Origin: Prochlorococcus sp. AG-388-A04 | GTDB lineage: Bacteria; Cyanobacteriota; Cyanobacteriia; PCC-6307; Cyanobiaceae | DNA length: 64,000 nt | Direction: 5' to 3' | Assembly: GCA_003279935.1 (NCBI GenBank) | Contig: QCGL01000006.1 | Span: forward strand, 1 to 64,000 | Part shown: piece by piece, positions 47,450 to 58,410 of the stretch | How positions within the stretch are numbered: the first letter of the stretch is position 1 | How the letters are laid out: each line of letters starts with the position of its first letter | Notes under the pieces: model-generated | Told to the model about the DNA's origin: nothing | Seen by the model: only the letters and a program-made list of their open reading frames with translations | Database searches by the model: none | Program-made: the position numbers and the translations under genes

Positions 47450-47986
47450 ATGACTCTTAAAACTCGCTACAAAGAAGCAATAAGACCAAAGCTTTTAAAA
47501 GAACTTGGCCTTAAAAATATTCATCAAGTACCCAAGGTTATTAAAGTTAACGTAAATAGAGGTCTTGGAGAAGCTGCTTCAAATTCAAAGGCTTTAGAGG
47601 CCTCTTTAAATGAAATGGCAACTATTACGGGACAAAAAGCTTTAGTTACAAGATCCAAAAAAGCAATTGCTGGCTTTAAAATAAGAGAAGGAATGGCAAT
47701 TGGCTGTACTGTTACCCTTAGGGGAGATAGAATGTATTCCTTTTTAGAAAGATTTATAAATCTAGCCTTACCAAGAATTAGAGACTTTAGAGGTGTTAAT
47801 CCAAAAAGCTTTGATGGAAGAGGTAATTATACTTTAGGAGTAAAAGAACAATTGATATTTCCTGAAATTTCATTTGATAAAATAGATTCCATTAGAGGAA
47901 TGGACATAACAATCGTAACCAGCGCCTCAAACGATCAAGAGGGTAAAGCTCTCTTGAAAGAGCTAGGAATGCCTTTTAGTAATTAA
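47450..47986 (+). CDS. rplE: 50S ribosomal protein L5
   Basis: 178 residues. [20 protein letters not shown] (27-46), [20 protein letters not shown] (about 74-93) and the [21 protein letters not shown]-site loop are intact. It binds 5S rRNA. It is followed by rpsH 10 bases later. Confidence 0.97.
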   Translation: MTLKTRYKEAIRPKLLKELGLKNIHQVPKVIKVNVNRGLGEAASNSKALEASLNEMATITGQKALVTRSKKAIAGFKIREGMAIGCTVTLRGDRMYSFLERFINLALPRIRDFRGVNPKSFDGRGNYTLGVKEQLIFPEISFDKIDSIRGMDITIVTSASNDQEGKALLKELGMPFSN

Positions 47987-47996
47987 CCTTATAAAC

Positions 47997-48398
47997 ATGT
48001 CAAATCACGATCCTATTTCAGATATGCTTACTCGTATAAGAAATGCGAGTCAAAAAAAGCATACATCCACCGCAATCCCAGCTTCTAAAATGTCTCTAAG
48101 CATAGCTAAAGTTCTGCAGAAAGAAGGCTTCATAACTGATATTAATGAGGAAGGTGAAGGTTACAAGTCTCAAATCGTTTTAGGACTTAAATATAGTGGT
48201 AAAAATAAATTTCCTACTATCAGATCAATGCAAAGAGTAAGTAAGCCTGGATTGAGAGTTTATAAAAATACAAAGGGCTTACCAAAAGTGCTTGGGGGTC
48301 TTGGAGTTGCTATAGTATCAACTTCAAAGGGCGTAATGAGTGACCGTGACGCAAGGAAACAAGGCATCGGTGGCGAAGTTCTTTGTTACGTTTATTAA
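47997..48398 (+). CDS. rpsH: 30S ribosomal protein S8
   Basis: 133 residues. [20 protein letters not shown] (4-23) and the C-terminal [20 protein letters not shown] stretch, with [11 protein letters not shown] at the end, are family blocks. In E. coli S8 represses the spc operon by binding mRNA near rplE. The hairpin at 47415-47436 lies in the equivalent spot, which is suggestive only. Confidence 0.97.
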   Translation: MSNHDPISDMLTRIRNASQKKHTSTAIPASKMSLSIAKVLQKEGFITDINEEGEGYKSQIVLGLKYSGKNKFPTIRSMQRVSKPGLRVYKNTKGLPKVLGGLGVAIVSTSKGVMSDRDARKQGIGGEVLCYVY

Positions 48399-48410
48399 GG
48401 GGTATTAATT

Positions 48411-48950
48411 ATGTCAAGAATAGGAAAATCTCCAGTACAAATACCAGAAAAGGTAACTGTTGATATTAATGGATTAAGCATTACTGTAAAAGGTCCAAAA
48501 GGGGTACTCAAAAGACTTATGCCAGAAGGTGTAAATTTTGATCAGAAAGAAAATCAGATCGTTGTTACTCCAGCAACTACGAAAAGATATTCACGGGAAA
48601 GGCATGGTCTTTGTAGAACATTGATTTCAAATATGGTTCAGGGAGTTACTGAAGGCTACTCAAAGAAACTGGAAATAGTAGGTGTTGGATCTAGGGCTCA
48701 AGTTAAAGGAAAAAATTTAGTAGTAAGTGCTGGATATAGTCATCCAGTAGAAATGAGTCCCCCCGATGGTATAACATACAAAGTTGAAAGTAATACAAAT
48801 GTAACTGTATCTGGAATTGATAAAGAAATTGTTGGAAATGAAGCCGCAAAAATCAGATCAATCAGACCTCCAGAACCCTATAAAGGTAAAGGTATCAAAT
48901 ACCAAGATGAGAGAATCATCAGAAAAGCTGGCAAATCCGGCAAAAAATAA
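48411..48950 (+). CDS. rplF: 50S ribosomal protein L6
   Basis: 179 residues. [20 protein letters not shown] (1-20) and the C-terminal signature [20 protein letters not shown] (about 154-173) are intact; the two-domain L6 fold is complete. GGGG-rich spacing (AAGGGG) precedes the ATG. Confidence 0.97.
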   Translation: MSRIGKSPVQIPEKVTVDINGLSITVKGPKGVLKRLMPEGVNFDQKENQIVVTPATTKRYSRERHGLCRTLISNMVQGVTEGYSKKLEIVGVGSRAQVKGKNLVVSAGYSHPVEMSPPDGITYKVESNTNVTVSGIDKEIVGNEAAKIRSIRPPEPYKGKGIKYQDERIIRKAGKSGKK

Positions 48951-48964
48951 TTGCTTTAAAAATC

Positions 48965-49333
48965 ATGGCTAAAATTTCAAGGAAACTTCAAACTCAAAAA
49001 AGGCATAAAAGATTAAGGCGTTACTTAATCGGTAGTAGCGCACGCCCAAGATTAGCTGTTTTCCGTTCAAATAATCATATTTATGCCCAAGTTATTGACG
49101 ACGATGCACAACAAACTATATGTTCAGCATCTACCATAGATAAAGAACTTAAGGAAGATAAAGAAAAACTCTCCTCTAACTGCAGCTCTTCTTCAATTGT
49201 TGGTAAGTTATTAGCTAAAAGAGCAATTAAGAAAGGTGTTAAACAAGTAATTTTTGATCGAGGTGGGAATCTATACCATGGGAGAGTTAAGGCTCTAGCA
49301 GATGCGGCCCGTGATGCAGGCTTGAATTTCTAA
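48965..49333 (+). CDS. rplR: 50S ribosomal protein L18
   Basis: 122 residues. [20 protein letters not shown] (27-46) and [20 protein letters not shown] (about 91-110) define L18, the 5S rRNA-binding protein. It lies 14 bases after rplF. Confidence 0.97.
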   Translation: MAKISRKLQTQKRHKRLRRYLIGSSARPRLAVFRSNNHIYAQVIDDDAQQTICSASTIDKELKEDKEKLSSNCSSSSIVGKLLAKRAIKKGVKQVIFDRGGNLYHGRVKALADAARDAGLNF

Positions 49334-49345
49334 ATATTTATTATC

Positions 49346-49966
49346 ATGACAGACACTCCAACAAAAAAAGAAAATCAGTCTAAGACTGAGAATGCACCCT
49401 CATCTAATGCTAATGAGCAGAGGAGAGGTAATCGGAATAATGATAGGAAAAGAAATCGAAGAGGTGACTCTAAAAATGAGAGAGATTCCGAGTGGCAAGA
49501 AAGAGTTGTTCAAATTAGAAGAGTATCTAAAACAGTAAAAGGTGGAAAAAAAATGAGTTTTAGAGCAATTGTTGTTGTGGGGAACGAGAAAGGACAAGTA
49601 GGAGTAGGAGTAGGGAAGGCAGGAGATGTTATTGGAGCAGTAAGGAAGGGAGTCTCAGACGGTAAAAAACATCTTGTTAGAGTACCTTTAACTCCAAATA
49701 ATTCTATCCCTACCTTATCAAAAGGGAGAGATGGAGCAGCGAATGTACTAATTAGACCTGCTGCACCTGGTACGGGTGTAATTGCTGGTGGTTCAATTAG
49801 GACAGTTTTAGAATTAGCAGGTATAAAAAACGTCTTAGCTAAAAGATTAGGTAGTAAAACTCCCTTAAATAATGCGAGAGCTGCAATGGTGGCTCTTTCC
49901 CAATTAAGAACCCACAAATCTGCCTCTAGAGAGAGAGGTATTTCTCTTGAACAGCTTTACTCTTAA
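49346..49966 (+). CDS. rpsE: 30S ribosomal protein S5
   Basis: 206 residues. An Asn/Arg-rich N-terminal extension (about 1-48, [20 protein letters not shown]) precedes the core, with [20 protein letters not shown] and [13 protein letters not shown]-like [20 protein letters not shown]. Decoding-fidelity residues lie in the first domain. The extension is longer than in E. coli and typical of cyanobacteria. rplO follows 4 bases after the stop. Confidence 0.96.
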   Translation: MTDTPTKKENQSKTENAPSSNANEQRRGNRNNDRKRNRRGDSKNERDSEWQERVVQIRRVSKTVKGGKKMSFRAIVVVGNEKGQVGVGVGKAGDVIGAVRKGVSDGKKHLVRVPLTPNNSIPTLSKGRDGAANVLIRPAAPGTGVIAGGSIRTVLELAGIKNVLAKRLGSKTPLNNARAAMVALSQLRTHKSASRERGISLEQLYS

Positions 49967-49970
49967 AATT

Positions 49971-50429
49971 ATGACTTCAAATTTAAATACACTTAAATCA
50001 AACACTGGTTCAAGAAAGAAAAAATTAAGAAAAGGTAGAGGTATCGCAGCAGGGCAGGGAGCCTCTTGTGGTTTTGGTATGAGAGGACAGAAATCTCGAT
50101 CCGGGAGACCTACACGACCTGGATTTGAAGGTGGTCAAATGCCTCTCTACAGAAGAGTTCCTAAGTTAAAGCATTTTGAAATTATTAATCAAAAAAATTT
50201 TTCAATAGTTAATCTAAGCAAATTAAGTGAATTCAAAGAAAGTGAAATTGTCAATATAGATTCACTTGTGAAAAAAAAGTTGTTATTTAAACCGAAATTT
50301 CCTCTCAAAATTTTAGGTAATGGAGAAGTTAAAGTGAAATTAAAAGTTCAAGCTCATGCATTTACTAAAGTTGCCAAGGAAAAAATAGAAGCTGCAGGTG
50401 GATCTTGCGAAATTATTAATAATAAATAA
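49971..50429 (+). CDS. rplO: 50S ribosomal protein L15
   Basis: 152 residues from the ATG at 49971. A longer frame from 49947 would overlap rpsE by 20 bases and add eight residues with no family match, so the second ATG is used. [20 protein letters not shown] (about 21-40) and [20 protein letters not shown] (about 50-69) are the L15 signatures. Confidence 0.95.
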   Translation: MTSNLNTLKSNTGSRKKKLRKGRGIAAGQGASCGFGMRGQKSRSGRPTRPGFEGGQMPLYRRVPKLKHFEIINQKNFSIVNLSKLSEFKESEIVNIDSLVKKKLLFKPKFPLKILGNGEVKVKLKVQAHAFTKVAKEKIEAAGGSCEIINNK

Positions 50430-50459
50430 ATTTACTTATAAATTTAATTTCACTTGCCG

Positions 50460-51779
50460 ATGTTAATTAACAAAAGTAGAAATCCTAGTGCTTCAGAAAT
50501 AGTCACTCAATTATTTTTAAATAAAGAGTTAAGGAATAGAGTTTTAACAACTTTAGGTCTTCTACTTTTGGTTCGACTGGGCATTTATATACCAATGCCT
50601 GGAATTGATAGAGTTGCGTTTAAAAGTTTTATTGACCAGGGTGGTCAATTAATTGGTTTTCTTGATATTTTTACTGGAGGAGGAATCTCAACCTTAGGAA
50701 TATTTGCACTTGGAATTTTACCATTTATAAATGCTTCAATTATTATTCAACTTTTGACTGCTTCATTACCTGTCCTTGAAGATTTGCAAAAAAATGAGGG
50801 TGAAGCAGGTAGAAGAAAAATCGCTCAGATTACCAGATATGTTTCTTTGGGATGGGGTTTTTTACAAAGTATCATATTCTCGTTAATTCTTAGACAGTAT
50901 GCAATCGAGGGTATAAGTGAAACCGCTTTTGTTTTGCAAACATCAATTGCACTTGTGACAGGCTCAATGATAGTAATGTGGTTTAGTGAAATTATTACGG
51001 AGAAAGGAATAGGCCAAGGAGCCTCATTGGTGATCTTCTTAAATATTGTTGCAACCTTGCCAAAAGCTTTGAGTTCAACTATTGAAAAAGCACAAACAGG
51101 CGATCGTGGAGATGTTCTTGGGATAGCCGTTTTACTTGGAGTCTTTTTACTAACAATTGTAGGAATAATTTTTGTTCAAGAAGGAGCAAGACGAATACCA
51201 ATTGTTAGTGCAAAAAGACAGATTGGTAATTCTTCATTACTTCCAACAAGACAAAGTTATTTGCCATTAAAGTTGAATGCTGGAGGAGTTATGCCAATTA
51301 TCTTTGCATCTGCCTTGATTTTTTTACCAATAACAATTGCAAATGTTACCGGTAATCCAATTCTAATTAAATTAGCTGGGAGTTTAAATCCGGGTTCTTC
51401 CAATCCATGGCCATATGCCTTAACATTTTTTGCTTTAATTTTAGGTTTCTCATACTTTTATGCTTCTCTCACCATTAATCCAGTAGATGTCGCATCTAAT
51501 TTAAAAAAGGGGGGAGTTGCTATTCCTGGAGTAAGACCTGGTTCTAATACAGCAAATTACTTGTCAGGTATTCAGAATAGGTTGACACTATTAGGAGGAT
51601 TATTTTTAGGTTCAGTAGCTATAATTCCTGCGGCTGTAGAAAGAGCAACTAATGTTCAAACTTTTCAAGGTTTAGGAGCCACTTCTCTATTAATTCTGGT
51701 AGGAGTTGCTATCGATACGGCTAAACAAATTCAAACTTATGTTATTTCTCAGAGGTATGAGGGATTAGTTAATAATTAA
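50460..51779 (+). CDS. secY: Preprotein translocase subunit SecY
   Basis: 439 residues from the ATG at 50460; a TTG six bases earlier (50454) adds only Met-Pro. Ten membrane segments are visible. [20 protein letters not shown] and [20 protein letters not shown] contain the plug and lateral-gate region, and [20 protein letters not shown] and [13 protein letters not shown] are further signatures. SecY with SecE/SecG is the protein-export channel for plasma and thylakoid membranes. Its stop overlaps the adk ATG by one base. Confidence 0.97.
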   Translation: MLINKSRNPSASEIVTQLFLNKELRNRVLTTLGLLLLVRLGIYIPMPGIDRVAFKSFIDQGGQLIGFLDIFTGGGISTLGIFALGILPFINASIIIQLLTASLPVLEDLQKNEGEAGRRKIAQITRYVSLGWGFLQSIIFSLILRQYAIEGISETAFVLQTSIALVTGSMIVMWFSEIITEKGIGQGASLVIFLNIVATLPKALSSTIEKAQTGDRGDVLGIAVLLGVFLLTIVGIIFVQEGARRIPIVSAKRQIGNSSLLPTRQSYLPLKLNAGGVMPIIFASALIFLPITIANVTGNPILIKLAGSLNPGSSNPWPYALTFFALILGFSYFYASLTINPVDVASNLKKGGVAIPGVRPGSNTANYLSGIQNRLTLLGGLFLGSVAIIPAAVERATNVQTFQGLGATSLLILVGVAIDTAKQIQTYVISQRYEGLVNN

Positions 51780-52327
51780 TGAAAAAACATTTACTATTTT
51801 TAGGACCACCTGGAGCAGGTAAAGGAACTCAAGCTGCCCTTTTGAGTGAAGCTAACTCTTATTTACATTTATCTACTGGAGAATTGTTGAGAAAAGAAAT
51901 TGATTTGGATTCTGATTTGGGTAAACAAGTAAAAGATACTATGAATAAGGGGGAACTTGTAAGTGATCAATTAGTTTTAGAAATTGTTAAAAGAAATTTG
52001 GATAAAGATAATAATGGTTGGATTTTAGATGGTTATCCTAGAAATTTGTCACAAGTGCATTCTCTTAATGATGTATTGATTAATATAAATCAACCTTTAG
52101 AGATCGTATTTTATTTAGATATACCAGACGAAGTTTTAATAAAGCGTTTACTTATTAGGGGTAGAAAAGATGATAATGAAAAAACTATTAAAACAAGATT
52201 AAAAATTTATAAGGAAACTACAGAGCCATTGATTGAATACTATAAAGATCTCTCCTTATTAGAAAATATCAAGGCTGATGGAGATCTAAAAACAATTTCT
52301 GCTGATATAAAACAAAAAATGGCTTGA
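51779..52327 (+). CDS. adk: Adenylate kinase
   Basis: 182 residues, the short form lacking the full LID domain. [20 protein letters not shown] (6-25) is the P-loop, [12 protein letters not shown] follows, and [13 protein letters not shown] (about 80-92) is the AMP-site block. [19 protein letters not shown] carries the shortened LID with Arg residues. It converts ATP + AMP to 2 ADP. It shares one base with secY, as in other cyanobacteria. Confidence 0.95.
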   Translation: MKKHLLFLGPPGAGKGTQAALLSEANSYLHLSTGELLRKEIDLDSDLGKQVKDTMNKGELVSDQLVLEIVKRNLDKDNNGWILDGYPRNLSQVHSLNDVLININQPLEIVFYLDIPDEVLIKRLLIRGRKDDNEKTIKTRLKIYKETTEPLIEYYKDLSLLENIKADGDLKTISADIKQKMA

Positions 52328-52371
52328 TGATGATGTAGAATATGTAATTAACATTTTAATGAGAAAACCTT

Positions 52372-52488
52372 ATGAAGGTTAGAGCCTCAGTAAAAAAAAT
52401 GTGTGACAAATGTCGTGTTATTCGTAGACATGGCAGGGTAATGGTTATTTGCACCGCTAGCCCTAGACACAAACAGCGTCAAGGTTAA
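52372..52488 (+). CDS. rpmJ: 50S ribosomal protein L36
   Basis: 38 residues. The sequence begins [20 protein letters not shown] and ends [11 protein letters not shown]-x2-C plus the later Cys and His form the L36 zinc site. It lies between adk and rpsM, its standard place. Confidence 0.96.
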   Translation: MKVRASVKKMCDKCRVIRRHGRVMVICTASPRHKQRQG

Positions 52489-52534
52489 TCTTTGACTATA
52501 TTAAATTAAAAAACCTTTTACTAATTCGAAACAA

Positions 52535-52900
52535 GTGGCCAGGATTGCAGGAATTGACATACCTCGTGAAAAACGAGTTGAAATTGCACTTACATACATC
52601 TATGGAGTTGGTCTAACAAGATCAAAATTAATCCTTTCAAATACAGGAGTTAATCCTGATACTCGGGTCAAAGATTTATCAGATAGTGATGTACAGAAAT
52701 TGAGAGTTGCTACAGAAGACTTTACTGTAGAGGGTGATTTACGTAGGAAAGAGGGTATGGCGATGAAACGCTTGCAAGATATTGGTTGTGTTAGAGGGAG
52801 AAGGCATAGAATGAGTCTTCCTGTAAGAGGTCAGAGAACAAGAACAAATGCTAGAACGAGAAGAGGCTCAAGAAAAACAGTTGCTGGAAGAAAAAAATAA
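52535..52900 (+). CDS. rpsM: 30S ribosomal protein S13
   Basis: 121 residues from a GTG start. [20 protein letters not shown] (1-20) and the C-terminal block [20 protein letters not shown] (about 91-110) are normal. It contacts S19 and the P-site tRNA in the 30S head. It is 46 bases after rpmJ and 47 before rpsK. Confidence 0.97.
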   Translation: MARIAGIDIPREKRVEIALTYIYGVGLTRSKLILSNTGVNPDTRVKDLSDSDVQKLRVATEDFTVEGDLRRKEGMAMKRLQDIGCVRGRRHRMSLPVRGQRTRTNARTRRGSRKTVAGRKK

Positions 52901-52947
52901 TTAATTAACTATAAAAAATGACACTAAATTTATTTATCTAAATTGTT

Positions 52948-53340
52948 ATGGCAGCTCCAGTTAAAAAAACAGGTTCAAAGAAATCAAAGAAAAATGTACC
53001 AAATGGCGTAGTACATATTCAAAGTACCTTTAATAACACTATCGTATCTATCACTGATACTTCGGGTCATGTAATTTCTTGGTCTTCTGCAGGAGCAAGT
53101 GGATTCAAAGGTGCTCGAAAAGGGACTCCATTCGCTGCTCAAACAGCTGCCGAAGCTGCGGCTAAAAGAGCTCTTGATCAAGGCATGAGACAAATAGAAG
53201 TATTAGTTAGAGGCCCTGGCTCAGGTAGGGAAACCGCCATAAGAGCTTTACAAGTGGCCGGTTTAGAAATAACTCTAATAAGAGATGTAACTCCATTACC
53301 TCACAATGGATGCAGAAGACCTAAACGTAGACGCGTTTAG
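52948..53340 (+). CDS. rpsK: 30S ribosomal protein S11
   Basis: 130 residues. [20 protein letters not shown] (20-39) and the C-terminal [18 protein letters not shown] are the S11 signatures. The internal alanine-rich [15 protein letters not shown] helix is intact. It is followed by the C11 and T9 tracts before rpoA. Confidence 0.97.
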   Translation: MAAPVKKTGSKKSKKNVPNGVVHIQSTFNNTIVSITDTSGHVISWSSAGASGFKGARKGTPFAAQTAAEAAAKRALDQGMRQIEVLVRGPGSGRETAIRALQVAGLEITLIRDVTPLPHNGCRRPKRRRV

Positions 53341-53350
53341 AACCTAACCA

Positions 53351-53382
53351 CCCCCCCCCCCAAACTTTAAACCTTTTTTTTT
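53351..53382 (+). repeat. C11 and T9 homopolymer tracts before rpoA
   Basis: Eleven C in a row (53351-53361), then 12 mixed bases, then nine T in a row (53374-53382), ending 2 bases before the rpoA GTG. An eleven-C run is exceptional in so A/T-rich a genome. Such runs are prone to replication slippage and to sequencing length error. Confidence 0.9.
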
Positions 53383-53384
53383 CC

Positions 53385-54323
53385 GTGTTGCAATACCAGA
53401 TTGACAGAATCAATCATCAAATATCAGATGATCGCTCCCAAACAGGAACATTTTTAATTGGTCCCTTAGAAAGAGGACAAGCTACCACCCTCGGTAATTC
53501 TTTAAGAAGAGTTCTTATGGGAGGACTTGAAGGAAGTGCTGTTACTGCTGTAAGAATTGCAGGAATTAATCATGAATATGCCACTATCCCAGGAGTTAGA
53601 GAAGACGTTCTAGATATTCTTTTAAATTGTAAGCAACTCTCTATTAATAGTTCCAACCCAGAGACTGAGATTGGGAGATTAGTAGTAAATGGTCCAATGG
53701 AAGTAAAGGCAAATGACATACAATTTTCTTCTCAAGTTGAAATAGTTGATGGTGAAAAACCTATTGCAACTATTCAAGAGGGACACAATCTAGAACTAGA
53801 AATTCATGTAGAAAGAGGTGTTGGATATAGACCTGTAGATCGAAGAAATCAAGAAACTACAGCTATAGACTTGCTTCAGATTGATGCTGTTTTTATGCCT
53901 GTAAAAAGAGTTAATTTCACAATAGATGAAACTGCTGTTGCAGAAGGAGCAACAGGTAGAGAAAGATTAACAATGGAAGTTGTTACAGATGGGTCAACAA
54001 GTCCTGACGATGCAATTGCTGAAGCTGCAAACCAGTTAATTGAACTCTTTCAGCCCCTAGCAACCGTTACAATGGTTGAAGAAATACCTGAAGAACCAGA
54101 ACCTTCTCCTGAAGCTCAAATTCCATTAGAAGAACTAAACTTGTCCGTTAGAGCGTATAATTGCTTGAAAAGAGCACAAGTTAATTCTGTTTCGGATTTA
54201 ATGGGATTCAGTTACGAAGATCTTTTAGAAATTAAGAACTTCGGCTCGAAATCTGCAGATGAGGTTATTGAAGCTCTTGAACGAATAGGAATTTCAATTC
54301 CACAAAGCAGGACATCTGTTTAA
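53385..54323 (+). CDS. rpoA: DNA-directed RNA polymerase subunit alpha
   Basis: 312 residues from a GTG start. The N-terminal dimer domain (about 1-230) holds [20 protein letters not shown] and [14 protein letters not shown] proline/glutamate linker ([16 protein letters not shown]) leads to the C-terminal helix-hairpin-helix domain with [20 protein letters not shown] and [20 protein letters not shown]. It is the assembly platform of RNA polymerase and binds regulators and UP elements. It is preceded by the homopolymer tracts and no clear Shine-Dalgarno. Confidence 0.97.
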   Translation: MLQYQIDRINHQISDDRSQTGTFLIGPLERGQATTLGNSLRRVLMGGLEGSAVTAVRIAGINHEYATIPGVREDVLDILLNCKQLSINSSNPETEIGRLVVNGPMEVKANDIQFSSQVEIVDGEKPIATIQEGHNLELEIHVERGVGYRPVDRRNQETTAIDLLQIDAVFMPVKRVNFTIDETAVAEGATGRERLTMEVVTDGSTSPDDAIAEAANQLIELFQPLATVTMVEEIPEEPEPSPEAQIPLEELNLSVRAYNCLKRAQVNSVSDLMGFSYEDLLEIKNFGSKSADEVIEALERIGISIPQSRTSV

Positions 54324-54338
54324 CAAACTATTTAGATT

Positions 54339-54689
54339 ATGAGACATCAACTTAGAGTTCCTCTTTTAAGTAAACCAGCTGATCAAAGAAAAGCTCTTCT
54401 TAGAGCTTTAACTACGCAACTTATTCGAGAAGGTAGAATAACTACTACCAGAGCAAGAGCGAAAGCTTTAAGAAATGAGGCAGAAAGAATGATCTCCTTA
54501 GCAAAGGAGGGTACTTTATCTGCTAGAAGAAGAGCTCTTGGTTATATTTATGATAAAAAGTTAGTTCACTCACTATTTGAAAAAGCTCAAGAAAGATATG
54601 GAGAGAGAAACGGTGGTTATACCAGAATTGTTAGAACTGTTGCTAGAAAAGGTGATAATGCCCAAATGGCTATCATTGAACTAGTTTGA
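54339..54689 (+). CDS. rplQ: 50S ribosomal protein L17
   Basis: 116 residues. [20 protein letters not shown] (3-22), followed by [20 protein letters not shown], and [20 protein letters not shown] are family blocks. It lies 15 bases after rpoA and closes the alpha part of the cluster. Confidence 0.97.
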   Translation: MRHQLRVPLLSKPADQRKALLRALTTQLIREGRITTTRARAKALRNEAERMISLAKEGTLSARRRALGYIYDKKLVHSLFEKAQERYGERNGGYTRIVRTVARKGDNAQMAIIELV

Positions 54690-54727
54690 AGATAGAAAAA
54701 TAAAACTTGAAAATATAAAAATAACTT

Positions 54728-55534
54728 TTGAAAAGAGTAGCTTTAGTTATCCAATATGATGGATCTTATTATTCAGGTTGGCAAAGACAGAAAAATGCAA
54801 TAAGTGTTCAAGAGACGATAGAAAATTGCCTATTTAAAATATCTAATCAAATTATAAAAACATTTGCTTCAGGAAGAACAGATGCTGGAGTCCATGCTTC
54901 TGGTCAAGTAATTCATTTTGATATTGATTTCTTAATACCAATTGATCGTTATGCAGATGTACTAAATAGTAGATTACCTCATACTATTAGAATTTTAGAA
55001 TCAGTTGAAGTAAAAAGTAGCTGGCATGCTTGCTATTCTGCAGTTTATAGACATTATCGATACGTAATTAATAATAGTAAGATACCTAATTTGTTTTTAA
55101 ATAAGTGGTCATGGCATAGATATCAGAAATATCTTGATGAGTGTTCAATGTCACTTGCCTTAGATGGAATGATTGGAGAGCATGATTTTTTTGCTTTTCA
55201 AAAGAGTGGAAGTAATAGATCAACTTCAGTGACAACAATAAAATATATAAAATTAAGAAGGACTGAGGATTTGATATTGATAGATATAAAAGCTACAGGG
55301 TTTCTTTATGGAATGGTCCGTTCAATAGTGGGTCAACTTGTTTTAGTCGGAGAAAAGAAAATAACACCAGATATTTTTAAAGATAGATGGGTTTTGAAAA
55401 AGAAAGATGATGTTCGAGAATCAGCGCCAGCCAAAGGTTTATGTTTTGTAAATTCTGTCTACGAAGAAAATATTTTTAAAAGGATCAATAAAAATGATCT
55501 TTTTCCTAAATTTGTAATTAGAGGTTACTCTTAG
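54728..55534 (+). CDS. truA: tRNA pseudouridine(38-40) synthase TruA
   Basis: 268 residues from a TTG start, the first codon of the conserved core; the ATG codons lie further inside. VALVIQYDGSYYSGWQRQKN (4-23), ASGRTDAGVHASGQV (with catalytic Asp, about 47-61) and TGFLYGMVRSIVGQLVLVG near residue 195 are the TruA blocks. It modifies the anticodon stem-loop of tRNAs. It is 38 bases after rplQ. Confidence 0.94.
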   Translation: MKRVALVIQYDGSYYSGWQRQKNAISVQETIENCLFKISNQIIKTFASGRTDAGVHASGQVIHFDIDFLIPIDRYADVLNSRLPHTIRILESVEVKSSWHACYSAVYRHYRYVINNSKIPNLFLNKWSWHRYQKYLDECSMSLALDGMIGEHDFFAFQKSGSNRSTSVTTIKYIKLRRTEDLILIDIKATGFLYGMVRSIVGQLVLVGEKKITPDIFKDRWVLKKKDDVRESAPAKGLCFVNSVYEENIFKRINKNDLFPKFVIRGYS

Positions 55535-55582
55535 CTTGGAAGATTTATAAACTTAAATAATATATTTAAATAATCAAAATAA

Positions 55583-55612
55583 TTGTTTATTCCTCCTTCA
55601 ATAAGGTAGAAT
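55583..55612 (+). promoter_or_regulatory. Possible sigma-70-type promoter for rplM-rpsI-rpmE
   Basis: TTGTTT (55583-55588) and TAGAAT (55607-55612) are separated by 18 bases and lie 40 bases upstream of the rplM ATG, in a 117-base gap after truA. The match is moderate and A/T-rich DNA gives frequent chance matches. Confidence 0.35.
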
Positions 55613-55651
55613 TTAAAATTGATTAAAATTTATTTTTAGTAAAATTAATAA

Positions 55652-56083
55652 ATGAATAAAACTATTACTCCCTCTATAGAAACTATCGAAAGAAATTGGT
55701 TTTTAGTTGATGCTAAAGATAAGACACTTGGCAGGCTTTCTACAGAGATAGCTGCCGTTTTGAGAGGAAAGAATAAACCAACATTTACCCCTCATTTAGA
55801 CACTGGCGATTTTGTAATTGTTGTTAATGCTGAAAAAGTAGAGGTAACAGGTAAAAAAGCATCACAGAAATTATACAGAAGGCATTCTGGTAGACCAGGA
55901 GGAATGAAAGTTGAAAAATTTGAATCGCTTCAAGAAAGAATTCCTGAGAGAATAATTGAGCAAGCTGTTAAAGGAATGCTTCCTCATAATTCATTGGGAA
56001 GACAGCAATTCAAGAAATTAAAAGTATATAAAGGTTCAGATCATCCTCATGCTGCACAAAATCCTGTATTATTAAATAGTTAA
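55652..56083 (+). CDS. rplM: 50S ribosomal protein L13
   Basis: 143 residues. [20 protein letters not shown] (16-35), [20 protein letters not shown] and [20 protein letters not shown] (about 111-130) are intact. It lies directly before rpsI (9 bases), as in most bacteria. Confidence 0.97.
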   Translation: MNKTITPSIETIERNWFLVDAKDKTLGRLSTEIAAVLRGKNKPTFTPHLDTGDFVIVVNAEKVEVTGKKASQKLYRRHSGRPGGMKVEKFESLQERIPERIIEQAVKGMLPHNSLGRQQFKKLKVYKGSDHPHAAQNPVLLNS

Positions 56084-56092
56084 CCTTTACTA

Positions 56093-56503
56093 ATGAATAG
56101 TCAAATAAAAAACAAAGCAGTTTACTGGGGTACCGGAAGAAGAAAAACTTCTGTAGCAAGGGTTCGTTTAATTCCAGGCAATGGACAAATTAAAATAAAT
56201 GGTCGTTCTGGTGATGATTACTTAAACTTTAACCCATCACACTTAAATTCAGTTAAAGCACCTTTGCTAACTTTAGGCCTTGAAAATTCATACGATATTT
56301 TTGTAAATGTTTTTGGTGGTGGTTTAACAGGGCAGGCAGATGCAATCAAGCAAGGCGCAGCTAGAGCTCTTTGTGGTTTATCTCCTGATAACAGGAAGCC
56401 TTTAAAAACAGAAGGTCACCTTAGTAGAGATCCTAGATCTAAAGAAAGAAAAAAATATGGTCTTAAAAAAGCTAGGAAAGCTGGTCAATTCTCTAAACGT
56501 TAA
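56093..56503 (+). CDS. rpsI: 30S ribosomal protein S9
   Basis: 136 residues. [20 protein letters not shown] (11-30), [19 protein letters not shown] and the conserved C-terminal [20 protein letters not shown], with KR at the P-site end, are all present. rpmE follows 13 bases later. Confidence 0.97.
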   Translation: MNSQIKNKAVYWGTGRRKTSVARVRLIPGNGQIKINGRSGDDYLNFNPSHLNSVKAPLLTLGLENSYDIFVNVFGGGLTGQADAIKQGAARALCGLSPDNRKPLKTEGHLSRDPRSKERKKYGLKKARKAGQFSKR

Positions 56504-56516
56504 AACATCTTTTATT

Positions 56517-56768
56517 ATGCCTAAATCAGAAATTCATCCTAAATGGTATCCAGATGCAAAAGTTATTTGTAATGGAGAAGTCGTAATGACTACAGGTTCA
56601 ACCAAGCCTGAATTACATGTTGATGTTTGGAGTGGGAATCATCCTTTCTTTACTGGGACGCAAAAAATACTTGATACTGAAGGTAGAGTTGATAGATTTA
56701 TGAAAAAATATGGAATGGGTTCAGCCGATTCAGCTACTTCAAAAGAATCTAAAGAGTCAGATAAATAA
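56517..56768 (+). CDS. rpmE: 50S ribosomal protein L31
   Basis: 83 residues from the ATG at 56517. The frame is open from 56457, but that part overlaps rpsI in another frame and is rejected. MPKSEIHPKWYPDAKVICNG (1-20), SGNHPFFTGTQKILDTEGRV (about 42-61) and MKKYGM are L31 signatures. Only the single Cys in VICNG is present, so it is the cysteine-poor L31 form. The end is Ser/Lys-rich. Confidence 0.94.
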   Translation: MPKSEIHPKWYPDAKVICNGEVVMTTGSTKPELHVDVWSGNHPFFTGTQKILDTEGRVDRFMKKYGMGSADSATSKESKESDK

Positions 56769-56802
56769 AAATTTACTAATCAAAAACTAAGCTAATCTTC
56801 AA

Positions 56803-57897
56803 TTGGAATATACAACATTAATTGCAAGGTTAAAAAATGCTTCAGAAAGTTTTGTCAATTTGGAAATGCAGTTAGCTGATCCCGATATTGCAAATAATCC
56901 TAAGAAACTAGAATCAATAGCACGAGAAAGAGCCAAGCTAGAACCTTTAGTTCTAGATTTCAATCAATTGCTTAATACCGATAAAGAAATTGGTGACTCC
57001 AAACAATTACTTAAAGATAATAGAAATGATAAAGATATGGAATCATTGATTAATGAAGAGTTATTCAGTCTAGAAGATCTTAAGAATAAGCTAATTGAAA
57101 AATTAACAATTGCTTTATTACCAAAAGATCCACGAGATGAAAGAAGTGTAATGTTGGAAATTAGAGCTGGAGCAGGAGGAAATGAAGCTTGTATCTGGGC
57201 TGGTGATTTAGCAAGAATGTATGAAAGATATGGACAAAAAATTGGTTGGTCAGTAAAACCTATTAGTGCTTCTGAATCAGATATGGGAGGATTTAAAGAA
57301 TTAGTTATTTCTGTAAAAGGAGATTCTGTTTATAGTCAATTGAAATTTGAGGCAGGCGTTCATAGAGTTCAAAGAGTTCCAGCAACTGAATCTCAAGGCA
57401 GAGTTCATACTTCTACTGCAACAGTAGCGGTTATGCCTGAGGCTGATCCAGTAGAAGTTAAGATTGATCCAACTGAGATAGAAATTGGTACAGCTAGATC
57501 AGGTGGTGCTGGAGGTCAAAATGTTAATAAGGTAGAGACTGCAATTGATCTAATTCATAAGCCAACAGGTATCAGAGTATTTTGTACTCAAGAAAGATCT
57601 CAGCTACAAAATCGTGAGCGAGCTATGGAAATTCTAAGAGCTAAATTATATGAGATACAATTAAAAGAAGCTAATGCTAAGGAGAGGTCACAAAGGTTAA
57701 TGCAAGTTGGAAGTGGAGATAGAAGCGAAAAAATTAGAACTTATAATTTTAAGGATAATAGAACTACTGATCATAGGCTGGGATCCAATTTTTCGTTAGA
57801 GCCAATTCTGGCAGGACAATTAGATGAAGTTATTGATGCTTGTTTAGCACAGGAACAAAAAAGGATGTTAGAAGATTTTAATGAGAGTGAAAATTAA
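56803..57897 (+). CDS. prfA: Peptide chain release factor 1
   Basis: 364 residues from a TTG start. GGQ motif in [18 protein letters not shown] (about 228-245) catalyses peptide release. [20 protein letters not shown] (about 185-204) contains the PAT anticodon-like tripeptide that recognises UAA and UAG. It lies 34 bases after rpmE and ends the conserved cluster. It is convergent with the HNH gene, 6 bases away. Confidence 0.95.
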   Translation: MEYTTLIARLKNASESFVNLEMQLADPDIANNPKKLESIARERAKLEPLVLDFNQLLNTDKEIGDSKQLLKDNRNDKDMESLINEELFSLEDLKNKLIEKLTIALLPKDPRDERSVMLEIRAGAGGNEACIWAGDLARMYERYGQKIGWSVKPISASESDMGGFKELVISVKGDSVYSQLKFEAGVHRVQRVPATESQGRVHTSTATVAVMPEADPVEVKIDPTEIEIGTARSGGAGGQNVNKVETAIDLIHKPTGIRVFCTQERSQLQNRERAMEILRAKLYEIQLKEANAKERSQRLMQVGSGDRSEKIRTYNFKDNRTTDHRLGSNFSLEPILAGQLDEVIDACLAQEQKRMLEDFNESEN

Positions 57898-57903
57898 TTT
57901 ATT

Positions 57904-58410
57904 TTAAACAGCTAAACCAATCACATATTTACTCCATTCTTTGTGTTTCCCAGAGTCTATTTGCCTTGTAGCTTCAAAATTTAGATTACTTAATGGACGA
58001 TAGGGCTTTCGTTTTAAAGGCATATTTGCTTCTTGAGGGGTCCTATTACCTTTTTGGACATTACATCGAAGGCATGCAGTTGTTACATTTTCCCAGTTGT
58101 CAGTTCCACCTCTGCTTCTTGGTAAAACATGATCTATTGATAAATCACTACCTCTATGGTTACAGTATTGACATGAGTTATTATCTCTAAGAAGTATATT
58201 TTTTCTTGTAAGTGATACTTCCCGAAAGGGGACTTTAACGTAGTAGCGAAGCCTAATAACAGTAGGAAGATTATGCCCAGAATGTATGGCATATGATTGA
58301 TCTTCTTCTAAACTTTCAGCTTTACCTTTGATCATTAAAATTACAGCTCTTCGCCAAGAAGTAATGTTTAAAGGTTCATAAGATGCATTTAAAACAAGTG
58401 TCTGGCCCAT
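57904..58410 (-). CDS. HNH endonuclease domain protein
   Basis: 168 residues from the ATG at 58410, giving the usual MGQTLVLNASYEPLNITSWR start. A longer frame to 58473 adds 21 residues with no family match. NNSCQYCNHRGSDLSIDHVL (about 77-96), followed by PRSRGGTDNWENVTTACLRC, is the HNH fold with four zinc-binding Cys and the catalytic His-Asn-His series. The family is near-universal in cyanobacteria as a stand-alone gene. Its biological role is not established; it is not part of a recognisable restriction or homing system here. Confidence 0.85.
   Translation of the reverse strand: MGQTLVLNASYEPLNITSWRRAVILMIKGKAESLEEDQSYAIHSGHNLPTVIRLRYYVKVPFREVSLTRKNILLRDNNSCQYCNHRGSDLSIDHVLPRSRGGTDNWENVTTACLRCNVQKGNRTPQEANMPLKRKPYRPLSNLNFEATRQIDSGKHKEWSKYVIGLAV

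Noticed and set aside
49510-49917. Long minus-strand frame within rpsE
   Set aside because: Antisense shadow of a ribosomal protein gene with matching codon-position composition on the plus strand.
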